The notes: a model not told the origin generated them from the letters alone. DNA of 64,000 nt from Xaviernesmea rhizosphaerae (GCF_001938945.1 NZ_MKIO01000021.1:124001-188000), one strand, 5' to 3'. Numbered from the stretch's first letter, positions 47,950 through 57,784 are shown. Translations and numbers: made by a program.

Positions 47950-49899
47950 ATGCATGAGGGCAGCCCTGTGATCGACGGTCAAGAAACCGGTTCCGACAGC
48001 GCAAGCGACAGGGACCGCCGCGACGTTCTGACGCCCGGAAACCGCTTTCTCGGACGCGTCGTGGCCTGCGACGGCACCAAGGTCGTCATCGCCGCCGAAG
48101 CGCAGAACGGTGAGACGACGCTGACCGAGCTGTGGTCGGTCGGCCGCCTCGTGTCGATCTCGGTCGGCACCAACCGCGTCGTGGCGCTGGTCGCCTCCAT
48201 GCGCACGGCCACGTCTTCCTGGGGCGAAGCGGCCAACAATGTCTTTCTTGTCGATGCCGAGCTGATGGGTGAGGTGCGGATGGAGGCGGAAGGCCGCGAG
48301 ATCTTCTCGGCCGGCATCACCCGCTATCCCTTCATCGGCGCCATCGCCCACCGCATCCGCCAGGCGGATCTGCGCCGCATCTATGACAGCGGCCTGCCCG
48401 ATAGCTGCGCGATCGGCGAGCTGACCCAGGACGAGACGATCGCGGCGACCATCCATGTTCCCTCCATGCTCTCCAAGCATTTCGCCGTGCTCGGCTCAAC
48501 CGGCGTCGGCAAGTCTTCCTCCGTCTCGCTGCTGCTGCGCAAGGCGGTGGAAGCCGATCCGAAGCTGAGGGTGCTGATTCTCGATCCGCACAATGAATTT
48601 GCCGCGGCCTTTCCCGACAAGGCCGTCACCATCGATACCGACACGCTGGAACTGCCTTTCTGGATGATGCGGCTGGAGGAATTCGCGGAGGTGATCTTCC
48701 GCGGCCGGCCGGCAGCACCGGAGGAATATGATGTGCTGCGCGAAGCCATTCCCGAGGCCAAGCGCGCCTTTCGCGGCGGGCTGGATGGCGCGCTGATCCG
48801 GCGCCAGGCCGAACGCGCCGGCCTGACCGCCGACACGCCGGTTCCCTATCGCATGAGCGATCTCCTGGCGCAGATCGACGAGCGGATCGGCCGTCTGGAA
48901 GGCCGGGCGGACAAGCCGGCGCTGCGCGCGCTGAAGACCCGGCTTCTCGCGGCACTCGATGATCCGCGCTATCGCTTCATGTTCGCCGCCGGCACGGTGG
49001 AGGACAGCCTGCAGGAAATTCTCTCGCGGATCTTCCGCCTGTCCGGCGATGGCAAGCCGATCACGGCCTTTCAGCTTGCCGGCATTCCGGGCGAGGTGGT
49101 CAATGCCGTGGCCTCGGTCCTCTGTCGCATGGCCTTCGACATCGGCCTGTGGAGCGAGGGCGCGGTGCATGTGCTGGTGCTGTGCGAGGAAGCGCACCGT
49201 TATGTGCCGGCCGATGCCGCCCTCGGCTTTCTTCCGACGCGCCAGGCCATTGCTCGCATCGCCAAGGAAGGGCGCAAATATGGCGTCTCCCTTGGTATCG
49301 TCACCCAGCGGCCGAGCGAGCTGGACCAGACCATCCTGTCGCAATGCTCGACCGTCTTTGCCATGCGGCTGGCCAATCTGCGCGACCAGGAGATCATTCG
49401 CTCGGCCATCCCGACCTCGTCCAGCTCGACCACGACCTTCCTTTCGGCCATCGGCAATGGCGAGGCAATCGCCTTTGGCGAAGCGGTGGCCGTGCCGATG
49501 CGCATGCGCTTCACCCGCCTGCCGCCGAACCGCCTGCCGCGCCCGCATCAGCACGGCGAGGAGGGCTGGACGGCCGAAGGACGACCGCTTGACGTCAACA
49601 CCATCGTCGCCCGCATGCGCGCCGTCGCCAGCCCCGACATCACCGGCTTCCAGCAGCGTTACGAGGCCATGTCCGAGCGCGCGACAAGCGAGCCGCCCGG
49701 TATTCTCGACCGTGATGCGTCTTCGGGCAGCCAGGGGTTCGAGCCCTATTCACCCTCCATGCTGCCCGGCGCCGGCATGCCCGAGAGCCGCTTCGGCAAT
49801 CCGCAGGCAGACCGCTTCAACGCCCTGCGCCGGCAGATCCTGAGCACGGACAGCGGACCCGACCGCCGGCCGGGCGGCGGGACGCCGAGGAAGGGCTGA
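47950..49899 (+). CDS. HerA-like ATPase (DUF87 / HAS-barrel)
   Basis: Hexameric FtsK-HerA superfamily DNA translocase. 649 residues: N-terminal HAS-barrel (GNRFLGRVVACDGTKVVIAAE), Walker A GSTGVGKSS at 182-190, helical insert, Walker B with catalytic Glu413/Glu414 (LVLCEEAH), and sensor/Arg-finger region (GIVTQRPSELDQTILSQC). In archaea HerA works with the nuclease NurA in end resection; no nurA is nearby. Bacterial members also occur in defence systems, but the neighbours here are housekeeping. The start ATG 47950 is weakly supported; GTG 47968 is possible. Confidence 0.9.
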   Translation: MHEGSPVIDGQETGSDSASDRDRRDVLTPGNRFLGRVVACDGTKVVIAAEAQNGETTLTELWSVGRLVSISVGTNRVVALVASMRTATSSWGEAANNVFLVDAELMGEVRMEAEGREIFSAGITRYPFIGAIAHRIRQADLRRIYDSGLPDSCAIGELTQDETIAATIHVPSMLSKHFAVLGSTGVGKSSSVSLLLRKAVEADPKLRVLILDPHNEFAAAFPDKAVTIDTDTLELPFWMMRLEEFAEVIFRGRPAAPEEYDVLREAIPEAKRAFRGGLDGALIRRQAERAGLTADTPVPYRMSDLLAQIDERIGRLEGRADKPALRALKTRLLAALDDPRYRFMFAAGTVEDSLQEILSRIFRLSGDGKPITAFQLAGIPGEVVNAVASVLCRMAFDIGLWSEGAVHVLVLCEEAHRYVPADAALGFLPTRQAIARIAKEGRKYGVSLGIVTQRPSELDQTILSQCSTVFAMRLANLRDQEIIRSAIPTSSSSTTTFLSAIGNGEAIAFGEAVAVPMRMRFTRLPPNRLPRPHQHGEEGWTAEGRPLDVNTIVARMRAVASPDITGFQQRYEAMSERATSEPPGILDRDASSGSQGFEPYSPSMLPGAGMPESRFGNPQADRFNALRRQILSTDSGPDRRPGGGTPRKG

Positions 49900-49952
49900 C
49901 AAAAGCAACTGACCGTGCGACGCGACGAAGGCGTGTCGCGCAGATTGCATTG

Positions 49953-50906
49953 TCACAGTGCGGATGTTGCCCCGATCACGTCCTTCGCCGCCCCATCCGC
50001 CGGATCGAGCCGGATCCAGCTTTCATCGAGCTGGTTGCGGAACCAGGTCATCTGTCGCTTGGCATATTGGCGGGTGGCGGCGGCGCTGGTTTCGATGACC
50101 TGGGCCGGCGTCATGTCCCCCTCGAGCATGGCGGCGATCTGCGGCACGCCGATCGCCTTCATCGCCGGCATGGCCGGCGGCAGGCGCAGCGCGAGCAGCG
50201 CTTCGACCTCCTCCACCGCGCCGGCTTCGAACATTGTCGCGAAGCGCCGGTCGATGCGCTCGGCCAGCAGCGCGCGGTCGGGCTGCACCACGATCTTCAG
50301 CGCTTTGTCCGGCGCAATTGCTATCGGGCCGCCCGCCGCTTGCCAGTCCTGGATCGAGCGGCCGCTGACCGCGATGATCTCCAGCGCGCGCACGATGCGC
50401 TGGCCGTCATTGAGCTTGAGCAGGGCGGCGCCTTGCGGATCCTTTTCGGCCAGTTCGGCATGCAGCGCCGGCGCGCCCTCCTCAGCCAGACGCGCGCGGA
50501 GCCTTTCGCGCACGGGCGCGGGCACGGCGGGCATTTCGGCCAGCCCGCCGGTCAGAGCCTTGAAGTAAAGGCCGGTGCCGCCGACGAACACGGGCAGGCG
50601 GCCTTCCTTCTCAAGACAAGCGAGCAGCGCCACGGCCTCACGCAGCCAATCGCCAGTGGAATAGGCCGCCTGCGGCGGAACATGGCCATAGAGCCGGTGG
50701 TCGATGCCCTCCATATCCTCCAGCGATGGCCGCGCGGTTAGCACCTGCAGGATGTCATAGACCTGCATGCTGTCGGCATTGACCACGACGCCGCCATGGC
50801 GGCGCGCCAGATCAAGGGCGAGCGCGGACTTGCCGCTGGCCGTCGGCCCGGTTATCAGGATCGCGTCGATTGTCCGGCCGTTCCGCTTTTCGAGGTTTTG
50901 CATCAT
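49953..50906 (-). CDS. miaA: tRNA dimethylallyltransferase MiaA
   Basis: Adds the isopentenyl group to A37 of tRNAs reading UNN codons. 317 residues from the Met at 50906: P-loop GPTASGKS (20-27), VVNADSMQVY, GGTGLYFKAL and the RQYAKRQMTWFRNQ tRNA-contact motif. The start overlaps the divergent serB start (CATCATG). Confidence 0.96.
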   Translation of the reverse strand: MMQNLEKRNGRTIDAILITGPTASGKSALALDLARRHGGVVVNADSMQVYDILQVLTARPSLEDMEGIDHRLYGHVPPQAAYSTGDWLREAVALLACLEKEGRLPVFVGGTGLYFKALTGGLAEMPAVPAPVRERLRARLAEEGAPALHAELAEKDPQGAALLKLNDGQRIVRALEIIAVSGRSIQDWQAAGGPIAIAPDKALKIVVQPDRALLAERIDRRFATMFEAGAVEEVEALLALRLPPAMPAMKAIGVPQIAAMLEGDMTPAQVIETSAAATRQYAKRQMTWFRNQLDESWIRLDPADGAAKDVIGATSAL

Positions 50907-51801
50907 GGCTCTCGTTGCCACGCTTGTCGCCGCTCCGTCAAACCCCGTTCTGACGCCGGCCCTCGGCGAACGCGCGGCCGAGGCGGCTTCCGCCTCCGGC
51001 CTTTATTGGCTGGCCGATGGCATTGCCTGCGATCTCGCGCTGAAGGACGGCCAGCCGGCCGAAGAAGCCGAAGCCGCGCTGCGGGCAGCCCTCGATGGCG
51101 CGCCGGTGGATATCGTGGTGCAGGTGGCCGATGACAGGCGCAAGGCCTTTCTGGTCGCCGACATGGATTCCACCATGATCCAGCAGGAATGCATCGACGA
51201 ACTCGCGGCGGAAGTGGGCCTGAAGGACAAGGTCTCCGCCATCACCGCCCGCGCCATGAACGGGGAAATCGCCTTCGAGCCCGCCCTGATCGAGCGTGTC
51301 GCCCTGCTGAAAGGCCTGCCGTTGTCGGTGATCGACGATGTGCTGGCCAAGCGCATCACGCTGATGCCGGGCGGACCGGAGCTGATCGCGACGATGAAGG
51401 CCAAGGGCTGCTATACCGCCCTGGTCTCCGGCGGCTTCACCCTGTTTACAGGCCCCGTCTCGAAAATCCTCGGTTTCGACGAGCACCGCGCCAACCGGCT
51501 CGTTGCGGAAGGCGGCCAGCTGACCGGCGCGGTGGAACGCCCGATCCTCGGCCGCGAGGCCAAGGTGGAGGCGCTGGTCGAGATCGCCGCCAGGCTTGGT
51601 CTGACGCCTGAGGATGCCATGGCGGTGGGCGATGGCGCCAATGATCTCGGCATGATCCAGCTTGCCGGCGCCGGTGTCGCCCTGCATGCCAAGCCGACGG
51701 TCGCCGCCCAGGCCCGCATCCGCATCGATCATGGCGACCTCACCGCGCTTCTCTACATTCAGGGCTACCGCAAGACGGATTTCGTCCAGCCGGTGGCGTG
51801 A
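50905..51801 (+). CDS. serB: Phosphoserine phosphatase SerB
   Basis: HAD-family phosphatase for the last step of serine synthesis. 298 residues: an ACT-like N-terminal domain (about 1-75), then the HAD core with the nucleophile motif DMDSTMIQQECIDELA, the Lys motif and GDGANDLGMIQLAGAGVA. ATG 50905 shares bases with the miaA start on the other strand, so its promoter must lie inside miaA. The frame is open upstream antisense to miaA. Confidence 0.96.
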   Translation: MALVATLVAAPSNPVLTPALGERAAEAASASGLYWLADGIACDLALKDGQPAEEAEAALRAALDGAPVDIVVQVADDRRKAFLVADMDSTMIQQECIDELAAEVGLKDKVSAITARAMNGEIAFEPALIERVALLKGLPLSVIDDVLAKRITLMPGGPELIATMKAKGCYTALVSGGFTLFTGPVSKILGFDEHRANRLVAEGGQLTGAVERPILGREAKVEALVEIAARLGLTPEDAMAVGDGANDLGMIQLAGAGVALHAKPTVAAQARIRIDHGDLTALLYIQGYRKTDFVQPVA

Positions 51802-51837
51802 ACGCGCGCCCGCGGCGGACCGAAGGAGACTGTTCCT

Positions 51838-52407
51838 GTGATCATCGCCCGGACCGAAAGGCTGACGCTGCGCAATTGGGAGGAGAAGGACCGTGACCTG
51901 TTCTTCACCATCAACAGCGATCCGCAGGTAATGGAATTCTTCTCCCGGCGGCGCAACCGGGCCGAGGCGGATGCGCTGTTCGACCAGAACCGGGCGCGCA
52001 TTGCCGAGACAGGCTATGGCTTCTACGCGCTGGCGCTCAGCCAGGACGACGCGGCTATCGGCTTCTGCGGGCTGGCGCGCGCCGATCTCGCGCCATTGCT
52101 GCCCGAGGAGACGATCGAAGTCGGCTGGCGCCTGGCGCGCCCCTTCTGGGGGCATGGCTATGTGACGGAGGCGGCCGAGCGGTTGCTTGCCTATGGGTTT
52201 AAGGAGCGCGGCCTGCCGGAGATCGTGTCCTTCGCCGTGGCGAACAATGACCGCTCCACCGCCGTCATGCGGCGCATCGGGCTCAGCCACGTGCCGGACG
52301 GCGATTTCGACCATCCCCGCGTCGCCGACAGCCATCCCCATCTCAAGCGCCATGTCCTCTACCGCATGACGGCCGAGCACTATGCGGCCGGCAAGGTGGC
52401 TGACTGA
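51838..52407 (+). CDS. GNAT family N-acetyltransferase (RimJ/RimL-like)
   Basis: 189 residues with the Acetyltransf_3 pattern: IIARTERLTLRNWEEKDRDLFF at the start, the acetyl-CoA loop region near VGWRLARPFWGHGYVTEAAERLLAYGF, and FAVANNDRSTAVMRRIGL. GTG start with AAGGAGAC upstream. It is 36 bases after serB in the same direction. Substrate unknown. Confidence 0.92.
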   Translation: MIIARTERLTLRNWEEKDRDLFFTINSDPQVMEFFSRRRNRAEADALFDQNRARIAETGYGFYALALSQDDAAIGFCGLARADLAPLLPEETIEVGWRLARPFWGHGYVTEAAERLLAYGFKERGLPEIVSFAVANNDRSTAVMRRIGLSHVPDGDFDHPRVADSHPHLKRHVLYRMTAEHYAAGKVAD

Positions 52408-52440
52408 TGCCAAGTGTCGATCCGGCTTCGTCTGGAGCGA

Positions 52441-53535
52441 TCAGCCGTCCAGTGGCTGCGTGCGGTTCGCCATCATCCGCGCCAGAGCGGGGCCGATCAG
52501 CGTGACCAGGATGAGGCGCGCGGTCTGCAGCGCCATGACGAAGGGCACGTCGACATCGCTTGATGCGGCGATGATGGCGATCGAATCCATGCCGCCGGGG
52601 CTGGTGGCCAGATAGGCGGTCAGGGGATCGATGCCGGCAAGCTTCGACAAGAGCGCGGCGAGCAGGCCCGACAGGCCAATCAGAACGACGATCGACAGCA
52701 CGGTGGGCAGCAGGGCGCGGCGGGCGTGGGCGACGATGGCGCGGTTGAAGCCGAGGCCGATGTTCCAGCCGAGCAGCGCATAGCCGATCGTCAGCAGCCA
52801 GTTGGGCAGCACCACAGTGATGACGCCCGTGGCGTTGAGGATGCCGCCGATGATGAAGGGCGCCATGACGCCGCCGGCGGGCAGCTTCAGCGCCAGCCCG
52901 AGCGCGGTGGTGGCCACCATCATGACGATGGTTTCGGCAAAGGCGAGCGGCTCCACGGGGTTGAAGAAGTCGATCGGCGCCGGCTCCCGGCCGCTCAGGC
53001 CCACCCAGTAATGGGCGACCAGCGCGGCGCAGCCGGCCACGAACAGCACCCGCAGATACTGCATGAAGGCCACCAGACGGGCATCGGCGCCATAGGCCTC
53101 GGCCATCAGCATCATCGTGCCGGCGGCGCCTGCCGAGCAGCCCCAGATCGCCGTGGTGCCGGGCAGGATGTTGAGCCGGCTGATGGCCCAGCCGCTCAGC
53201 GTGCTCATGGCGATGACGGCGACGATGATGGCGAGGAACAGCGGCCAATTGCCGAGGAAGGTGACCAGGATATTGCCGGTGATGGCGCCGGCGATCATCG
53301 TGCCGATCAGCGCCTGGGCGACGATGACCGAGGGTTTGGCAAGCCGGATGGTGGCGCCCGAAAGGCCGAAGGCGATGCCGCTCAGCATCGGCCCCATCAA
53401 CAGCGCCGCCGGCAGGCCGAACCATTCCAGAATGGCCGCAAGCGCTGCGGAAGCGACGAGCAGCAGCCCCCATTGCACCGGCCTGGCCAGACGGGCAAGG
53501 CCGCTCGCGGGGGCAGGGCCGGGCGCGGTTGACAT
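52441..53535 (-). CDS. AbrB family membrane protein (PF05145-type)
   Basis: 364-residue inner-membrane protein built of two homologous halves, each with several helices and the repeated GxMLSGIAFGL / GNxxGxxTVVLPNWLL-like blocks (PAALLMGPMLSGIAFGL; MAPFIIGGILNATGVI). These proteins are annotated as AbrB duplication or 'ammonia monooxygenase' transporters; the function is unclear and unrelated to the AbrB DNA-binding fold. ATG 53535 has GGAG 8 bases upstream; an in-frame GTG lies at 53544. Confidence 0.85.
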   Translation of the reverse strand: MSTAPGPAPASGLARLARPVQWGLLLVASAALAAILEWFGLPAALLMGPMLSGIAFGLSGATIRLAKPSVIVAQALIGTMIAGAITGNILVTFLGNWPLFLAIIVAVIAMSTLSGWAISRLNILPGTTAIWGCSAGAAGTMMLMAEAYGADARLVAFMQYLRVLFVAGCAALVAHYWVGLSGREPAPIDFFNPVEPLAFAETIVMMVATTALGLALKLPAGGVMAPFIIGGILNATGVITVVLPNWLLTIGYALLGWNIGLGFNRAIVAHARRALLPTVLSIVVLIGLSGLLAALLSKLAGIDPLTAYLATSPGGMDSIAIIAASSDVDVPFVMALQTARLILVTLIGPALARMMANRTQPLDG

Positions 53536-53907
53536 GCTTTCCACTCCAGTCTGTCGGCCGTGCTGGGGCGGCGCGCCACATGGCTGCGCTCGCGCTTCAC
53601 GGGGTCGAGGGGCCCGGTGGCCGGAACAGGGCAGCGGGGTTCATGCTGCGTCAACACGGCGGCCGGGCGATGCTGCGCCGCACTCCTAGCAGAGCCGGAC
53701 AGGGGAAGCGAGCGGAAGATGGGCCGGATCGGGCGCGCACAGTCTCCGGTCTGGCCTCTGGTCGGCCGGCTGAATCGCCGCCTTTTTCTCTCCGCGGCGC
53801 GTCACCGCTGCGCCCGGGTCGCGGCTCTTGTTCTTTTTTTGTTTCCTTTCGCGCTCTGGCGAGCCGCGACGGTTGCGCTTTCGCCTCGAATCCTGCCATG
53901 TCGGCGC
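53536..53907. other. Divergent intergenic region AbrB-family / RecD-like
   Basis: 372 bases without a supported gene. Open frames cross it but are Arg/Gly/Pro-rich. A T-rich tract (gttctttttttgtttcctttc) near 53830-53850 precedes the helicase gene. Confidence 0.5.
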
Positions 53908-55038
53908 ATGCAGTTCGCACCACAACAGGATGAGGCGCTCAAGGCCGTTGACCGATGGCTGAAGGAAGGGCGCAGGCAGCTCTTTCGCCTGTTCGGCTAT
54001 GCCGGCACGGGCAAGACAACGCTTGCCCGCCATTTTGCCGAGCAGGTGGATGGCGATGTCGTCTTCTGCGCCTTCACCGGCAAGGCCGCTCAGGTGCTGC
54101 GCTCCAAGGGCGCCAGCAATGCCAGGACAATCCATTCGCTGATCTATCGCCCGCGCGGCGAGGAGGAGGTCTCCGACGAGGAGACCGGCAAGACCTCGAT
54201 CGCGCCGATGTTCTCGATCAACCGCCAGAGCCCGGTGGCCAAGGCGGCTTTGATCATCGTCGACGAATGCTCGATGGTGGACGAGGCGCTGGGGCGCGAC
54301 CTGATGAGCTTCGGCACGCCGATCCTCGTGCTTGGCGATCCCGGCCAGCTGCCGCCGGTCTCCGGCGGCGGTTTCTTCACCAATGAAGAGCCGGATTTCC
54401 TGCTGACCGAGATCCACCGACAGGCGCGCGACAATCCGATCATCCAGCTCGCCATGCAGGTGCGCGAGGGCAGGGAGATCATGTATGGCGATTATGGCGA
54501 GGGCGCGCGCGTCATTTCCAAGAACGAGGTGACGCAGGCCCTGGTGCTGGAGGCCGATCAGGTGCTGGTCGGCACCAACCGGACGCGCAAGCGCTACAAT
54601 TCGCGCCTGCGCGAACTGAAGGGCTTTTCCACCGACTATCCGCAATCCGGCGACAAGCTTGTCTGCCTGCGTAACGACCCCGCCAAGGGTCTGCTCAACG
54701 GCTCGCTGTGGCAGGTCATGACCTCGTCCAAGGAGACGGTAAAGCCGGGGATCAATCTGATGATCCGGCCCGAGGATGACGACATGGATCGCGGCGCGGC
54801 CAAGATCAAGCTGCTCAAGGCCGCCTTTGAGGAGAGCGAGGGCGAGATCCCCTGGTCGACGCGCAAGCGCTATGACGAGTTCGACTATGGCTATGCGCTG
54901 ACCGTGCACAAGGCACAGGGCTCGCAATGGAACAATGTCGTGCTGTTCGACGAGAGCTTCGCCTTCCGCGACAGCCGCGAGCGCTGGCTCTATACCGGCA
55001 TTACCCGCGCCGCCGAGACGCTGACCATCGTGCGCTGA
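53908..55038 (+). CDS. ATP-dependent RecD-like DNA helicase
   Basis: 376-residue superfamily 1B (RecD2/Dda-like) helicase: Walker A GYAGTGKT (30-37), IIVDECSMVD (Walker B), VLGDPGQLPPV, and the C-terminal YGYALTVHKAQGSQWNNVVLF with TGITRAAETL. Unlike RecD it lacks the N-terminal domains, so it is a compact Dda-type helicase, common in alphaproteobacteria with unknown role. ATG 53908 starts directly before the Q-motif-like FAPQQDEAL. Confidence 0.92.
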   Translation: MQFAPQQDEALKAVDRWLKEGRRQLFRLFGYAGTGKTTLARHFAEQVDGDVVFCAFTGKAAQVLRSKGASNARTIHSLIYRPRGEEEVSDEETGKTSIAPMFSINRQSPVAKAALIIVDECSMVDEALGRDLMSFGTPILVLGDPGQLPPVSGGGFFTNEEPDFLLTEIHRQARDNPIIQLAMQVREGREIMYGDYGEGARVISKNEVTQALVLEADQVLVGTNRTRKRYNSRLRELKGFSTDYPQSGDKLVCLRNDPAKGLLNGSLWQVMTSSKETVKPGINLMIRPEDDDMDRGAAKIKLLKAAFEESEGEIPWSTRKRYDEFDYGYALTVHKAQGSQWNNVVLFDESFAFRDSRERWLYTGITRAAETLTIVR

Positions 55039-55129
55039 GCGCGTCGCCGATCGCTCGCAAGGGTCAGCCGCCATTGCCTGGGGGGCCGGCCGGGCCGCTG
55101 CAGAGGCAAGTGCAGCGGTTCAGCGAAGG

Positions 55130-55633
55130 TCAATGCAGAAGGGCGGCAAGGGCCGCCAGGGCTTCACGCTCGCTCTTGCCCGCTTCCGTGGCCGTCGCAG
55201 TCAGGCTTTTCCCGGCCGTTGCCTGCAGGCCGCGCGCGGTCAGCGAAGAGACGATATCCTCCGGCGTGCGGTGAAGAACCACCGAAAGTTCGGCGGGCGT
55301 GCTGGCCATGAGCGCCTGCGCCAGCACGATCTGCGGCGGGGCGCGGCGCACGGTGCTGCCGGTCAGGGCCGGCCAGGCAAAGGCGATGGCCGCGACCATC
55401 GACAGCCCCAGCGCCGCCGCCATGGGCGGGCGTTTCAGATACGCCGTCAGCGGCCGCCAGTTTCGCCACAGATGCAAGAGGAAGGGCAGGATCAGCACCA
55501 TGCTCAGCCATTCATGCATGCCCTTGAACGCCGGCTCGCTCCAGTGAAAGAACAGGCCGATCCCGGAAATGAGGGAGACGAGGAACAGTCCGGTGGTGAG
55601 CGGAGTGGCATAGCGCGAGAGCAGGGCAGGCAT
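55130..55633 (-). CDS. DUF4405 domain membrane protein
   Basis: 167 residues. The N-terminal half is a helix bundle with His residues spaced as in DUF4405/cytochrome b561-like folds (FHWSEPAFKGMHEWLSMVLILPFLLHLWRNWRPL), suggesting haem binding. The C-terminal half (TPAELSVVLHRTPEDIVSSLTARGLQA) is a short soluble helix-hairpin-helix-like domain. Met 55633 gives MPALLSRYATPLTTG; the upstream frame adds an Arg-rich leader. Confidence 0.85.
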   Translation of the reverse strand: MPALLSRYATPLTTGLFLVSLISGIGLFFHWSEPAFKGMHEWLSMVLILPFLLHLWRNWRPLTAYLKRPPMAAALGLSMVAAIAFAWPALTGSTVRRAPPQIVLAQALMASTPAELSVVLHRTPEDIVSSLTARGLQATAGKSLTATATEAGKSEREALAALAALLH

Positions 55634-55926
55634 GGGGTGCTCCGGAAAAGCGAGGCGGCGGGACAGGATGCGGCGGGTGGCGGGATCGAGACCGCGGGCC
55701 CCCATCCGGTGACGATCGCTCGTCCTCGTCACCAGCATCTAGCCGCCGGCGCGCTCTGAGTCCCGTTAAATCCCTGTCATCTTGGCCGGCGCTGCGCTGC
55801 GCGCGCGGCCTCTGCGCTTTTGGCGAGACGGTCGCGAATAGTTGTTCCCGTCACAAAACCGCTGCACCTTTTCCCGTGCGCTTCGATTAAGAGAGGGGCA
55901 CATCCGTTTCTTCTGTGAGTCCCGCT

Positions 55927-56682
55927 ATGGCCGCTCTGCTTTCCGTCAATCTCAACGCCATCGCCATGCTGCGCAACCGCCGCGATCTGCCCTGGCCGTC
56001 GGTGACCGGCATCGGCCGCATCGCGCTTGCAGCCGGGGCGAGCGGGCTGACGGTGCATCCGCGTCCCGACCAGCGCCACATCCGCTTCTCCGATCTGGCG
56101 CCGATCCGTGCGCTGATCGACACGGAATTTTCCCACGCCGAGTTCAACATGGAGGGCTATCCGAGCGCGGATTTCCTGGAGCTGGTCGCCGAGCATCGGC
56201 CGGAACAGGTGACGCTGGTGCCCGACGATCCGGCGCAGGCGACCTCCGACCATGGCTGGGATTTTCGTGTGCATCAGGCGATGCTGACGGATGTCTGCAG
56301 CCGGCTGCATGACGAGGGGTTCCGCGTGTCGCTGTTTGCCGATGGCGTGCCGGACCGCGAGGCGCTCGAGATTGCGCGCGCCGTCGGTGCCGACCGGATC
56401 GAGCTTTACACCGGCCCCTATGGCGGCACCTATGCGGATGAAGCTGCTGCCGAGCGGATTGCCGAAGAATTGGGGCAGACGGCGGAGATCGCCGGTGCGC
56501 TGAGGCTCGGCGTCAATGCCGGCCATGATCTGACGGTCGACAATCTGCCGCGTCTGGTGCGCCATATTCCGGCGCTCGCCGAAGTCTCGATCGGCCATGG
56601 GCTGACGGCCGATGCGCTGGAATACGGGATGGCCGAGACGGTGCGCCGCTTCCGCCGGGCCTGCGGCCAGACGGTGGATTGA
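55927..56682 (+). CDS. pdxJ: Pyridoxine 5'-phosphate synthase PdxJ
   Basis: Condenses 1-deoxyxylulose-5-phosphate with aminoacetone phosphate in vitamin B6 synthesis. 251 residues: [47 protein letters not shown], and [15 protein letters not shown] 55927 is preferred; GTG 55915 is in frame. A 104-bp repeat follows the stop. Confidence 0.96.
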   Translation: MAALLSVNLNAIAMLRNRRDLPWPSVTGIGRIALAAGASGLTVHPRPDQRHIRFSDLAPIRALIDTEFSHAEFNMEGYPSADFLELVAEHRPEQVTLVPDDPAQATSDHGWDFRVHQAMLTDVCSRLHDEGFRVSLFADGVPDREALEIARAVGADRIELYTGPYGGTYADEAAAERIAEELGQTAEIAGALRLGVNAGHDLTVDNLPRLVRHIPALAEVSIGHGLTADALEYGMAETVRRFRRACGQTVD

Positions 56683-56687
56683 TCACC

Positions 56688-56792
56688 TAGAGCATCGGAC
56701 CGAAAAGTGGGAACCGGTTTTCGGAAAAATCCGATGCAAAAACAAAAAACTAGAGCATCGGGCTGAGTATGATTTTCAGTCCGATGCTCTAG
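56688..56792 (+). repeat. 104-bp palindromic intergenic repeat, copy C
   Basis: Starts tagagcatcggaccgaaaag and ends tttcagtccgatgctctag. It fills almost exactly the convergent gap between pdxJ (stop 56682) and the MarR-GNAT gene (stop 56795), so it may serve as a bidirectional terminator for both. Best conserved of the three copies, with the second half AGCATCGGGCTGAG / TTCAGTCCGATGCT. Confidence 0.93.
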
Positions 56793-56794
56793 GC

Positions 56795-57784
56795 TCAGGC
56801 TGCCGAGGCCGTCGCCGATGCGCTTGCGCCTGCGAGGTCCGCCGGCGCATCGCCCAGGAGATCGAGCACCCAGGTCTGGCTCATGCCAGGCACGCCGAAT
56901 GCGTCATGCGGCTCCTCCTTCGCCAGATGGAAGCCGCTGGTCTCATAGAGTTTCAGCGCGGGCTTCAGCACGTCGTTGGTCCACAGGGTCAGCTGGCGAT
57001 AGCCCTGTCCGCGGGCGAAGTCGATCACGGTCCTGACCAGCGCCCGGCCCAGTCCGAGACCGCGGGCGCGGCGCTCGACGAAGAGCAGGCGCAGTTTGGC
57101 GGTCTGCGCATCGCCTTCCGTCACCATGATCGAGCCCAGGCGTTCGCCCTCCGCCTCGGCGATCCAGCAGGCCTCGCGCGGCGAAGGGGCACGGCTGAGG
57201 AAATCGCCGGCAATCTGCGCCACCAGCCCTTCAAAGCGATGATCGAAGCCCTGATCCCGCCGATAGGCAATCGCCTGTGCTTCGATCAGCCAGCCGATGT
57301 CGCCTGTGCGGCAAGGCCTGATGATCGCGGGCGCCGGGAGTGCTGCCGGCATGTTCGGATCGATCAGCCGGCGCAGCGTCGTCACGGCCTGAGCGACGCG
57401 CCGAAGCTGCTCGCTATCGAGCCGCACCAGATCCTCAGCGATCTGCGCGTCGGAGCGGTCCCCCAGGGTGCGGAACTCCGACAGACCTTTTTCTGTGAGG
57501 TACAGGATCTGGCTGCGCCGATCGTTCGGCGCAGGGCGGCTGAGCACCAGATCGCTGTTTCGGAACGCCTTGATAATCCGGCTGAGATAGGCGGGATCCA
57601 GATGCAGCGTGGCACAGAGCGCGGCGGCGGTCATTCCCGCGTCAGCCGCGCCGATCTCATAGAGGATTCGCGCTTCGGTGAGCGTATAGGGGCTGTTCAG
57701 ATAGTCTCGGCCGAGAAGGCCGAGACGGTTGGTGTAAGCGCGGTTGAAAGCGCGGATATCGCGGATCAGATCGTCATCAATCAT
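56795..57784 (-). CDS. MarR-type regulator fused to GNAT acetyltransferase
   Basis: 329 residues. The N-terminal ~145 residues are a MarR winged helix (LTEARILYEIGAADAGMTAAALCATLHLDPAYLSRIIKAFRNSDLVLSRPAPNDRRSQILYLTEKG); from about 155 a GNAT domain follows (IIRPCRTGDIGWLIEAQAIAY...LRLLFVERRARGLGLGRALVRTVIDFARGQGYRQLTLWT). This fused architecture is known in proteobacteria; the acetylation target is unknown. A perfect inverted repeat 36 bases upstream is a good candidate for its own operator. Confidence 0.92.
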   Translation of the reverse strand: MIDDDLIRDIRAFNRAYTNRLGLLGRDYLNSPYTLTEARILYEIGAADAGMTAAALCATLHLDPAYLSRIIKAFRNSDLVLSRPAPNDRRSQILYLTEKGLSEFRTLGDRSDAQIAEDLVRLDSEQLRRVAQAVTTLRRLIDPNMPAALPAPAIIRPCRTGDIGWLIEAQAIAYRRDQGFDHRFEGLVAQIAGDFLSRAPSPREACWIAEAEGERLGSIMVTEGDAQTAKLRLLFVERRARGLGLGRALVRTVIDFARGQGYRQLTLWTNDVLKPALKLYETSGFHLAKEEPHDAFGVPGMSQTWVLDLLGDAPADLAGASASATASAA

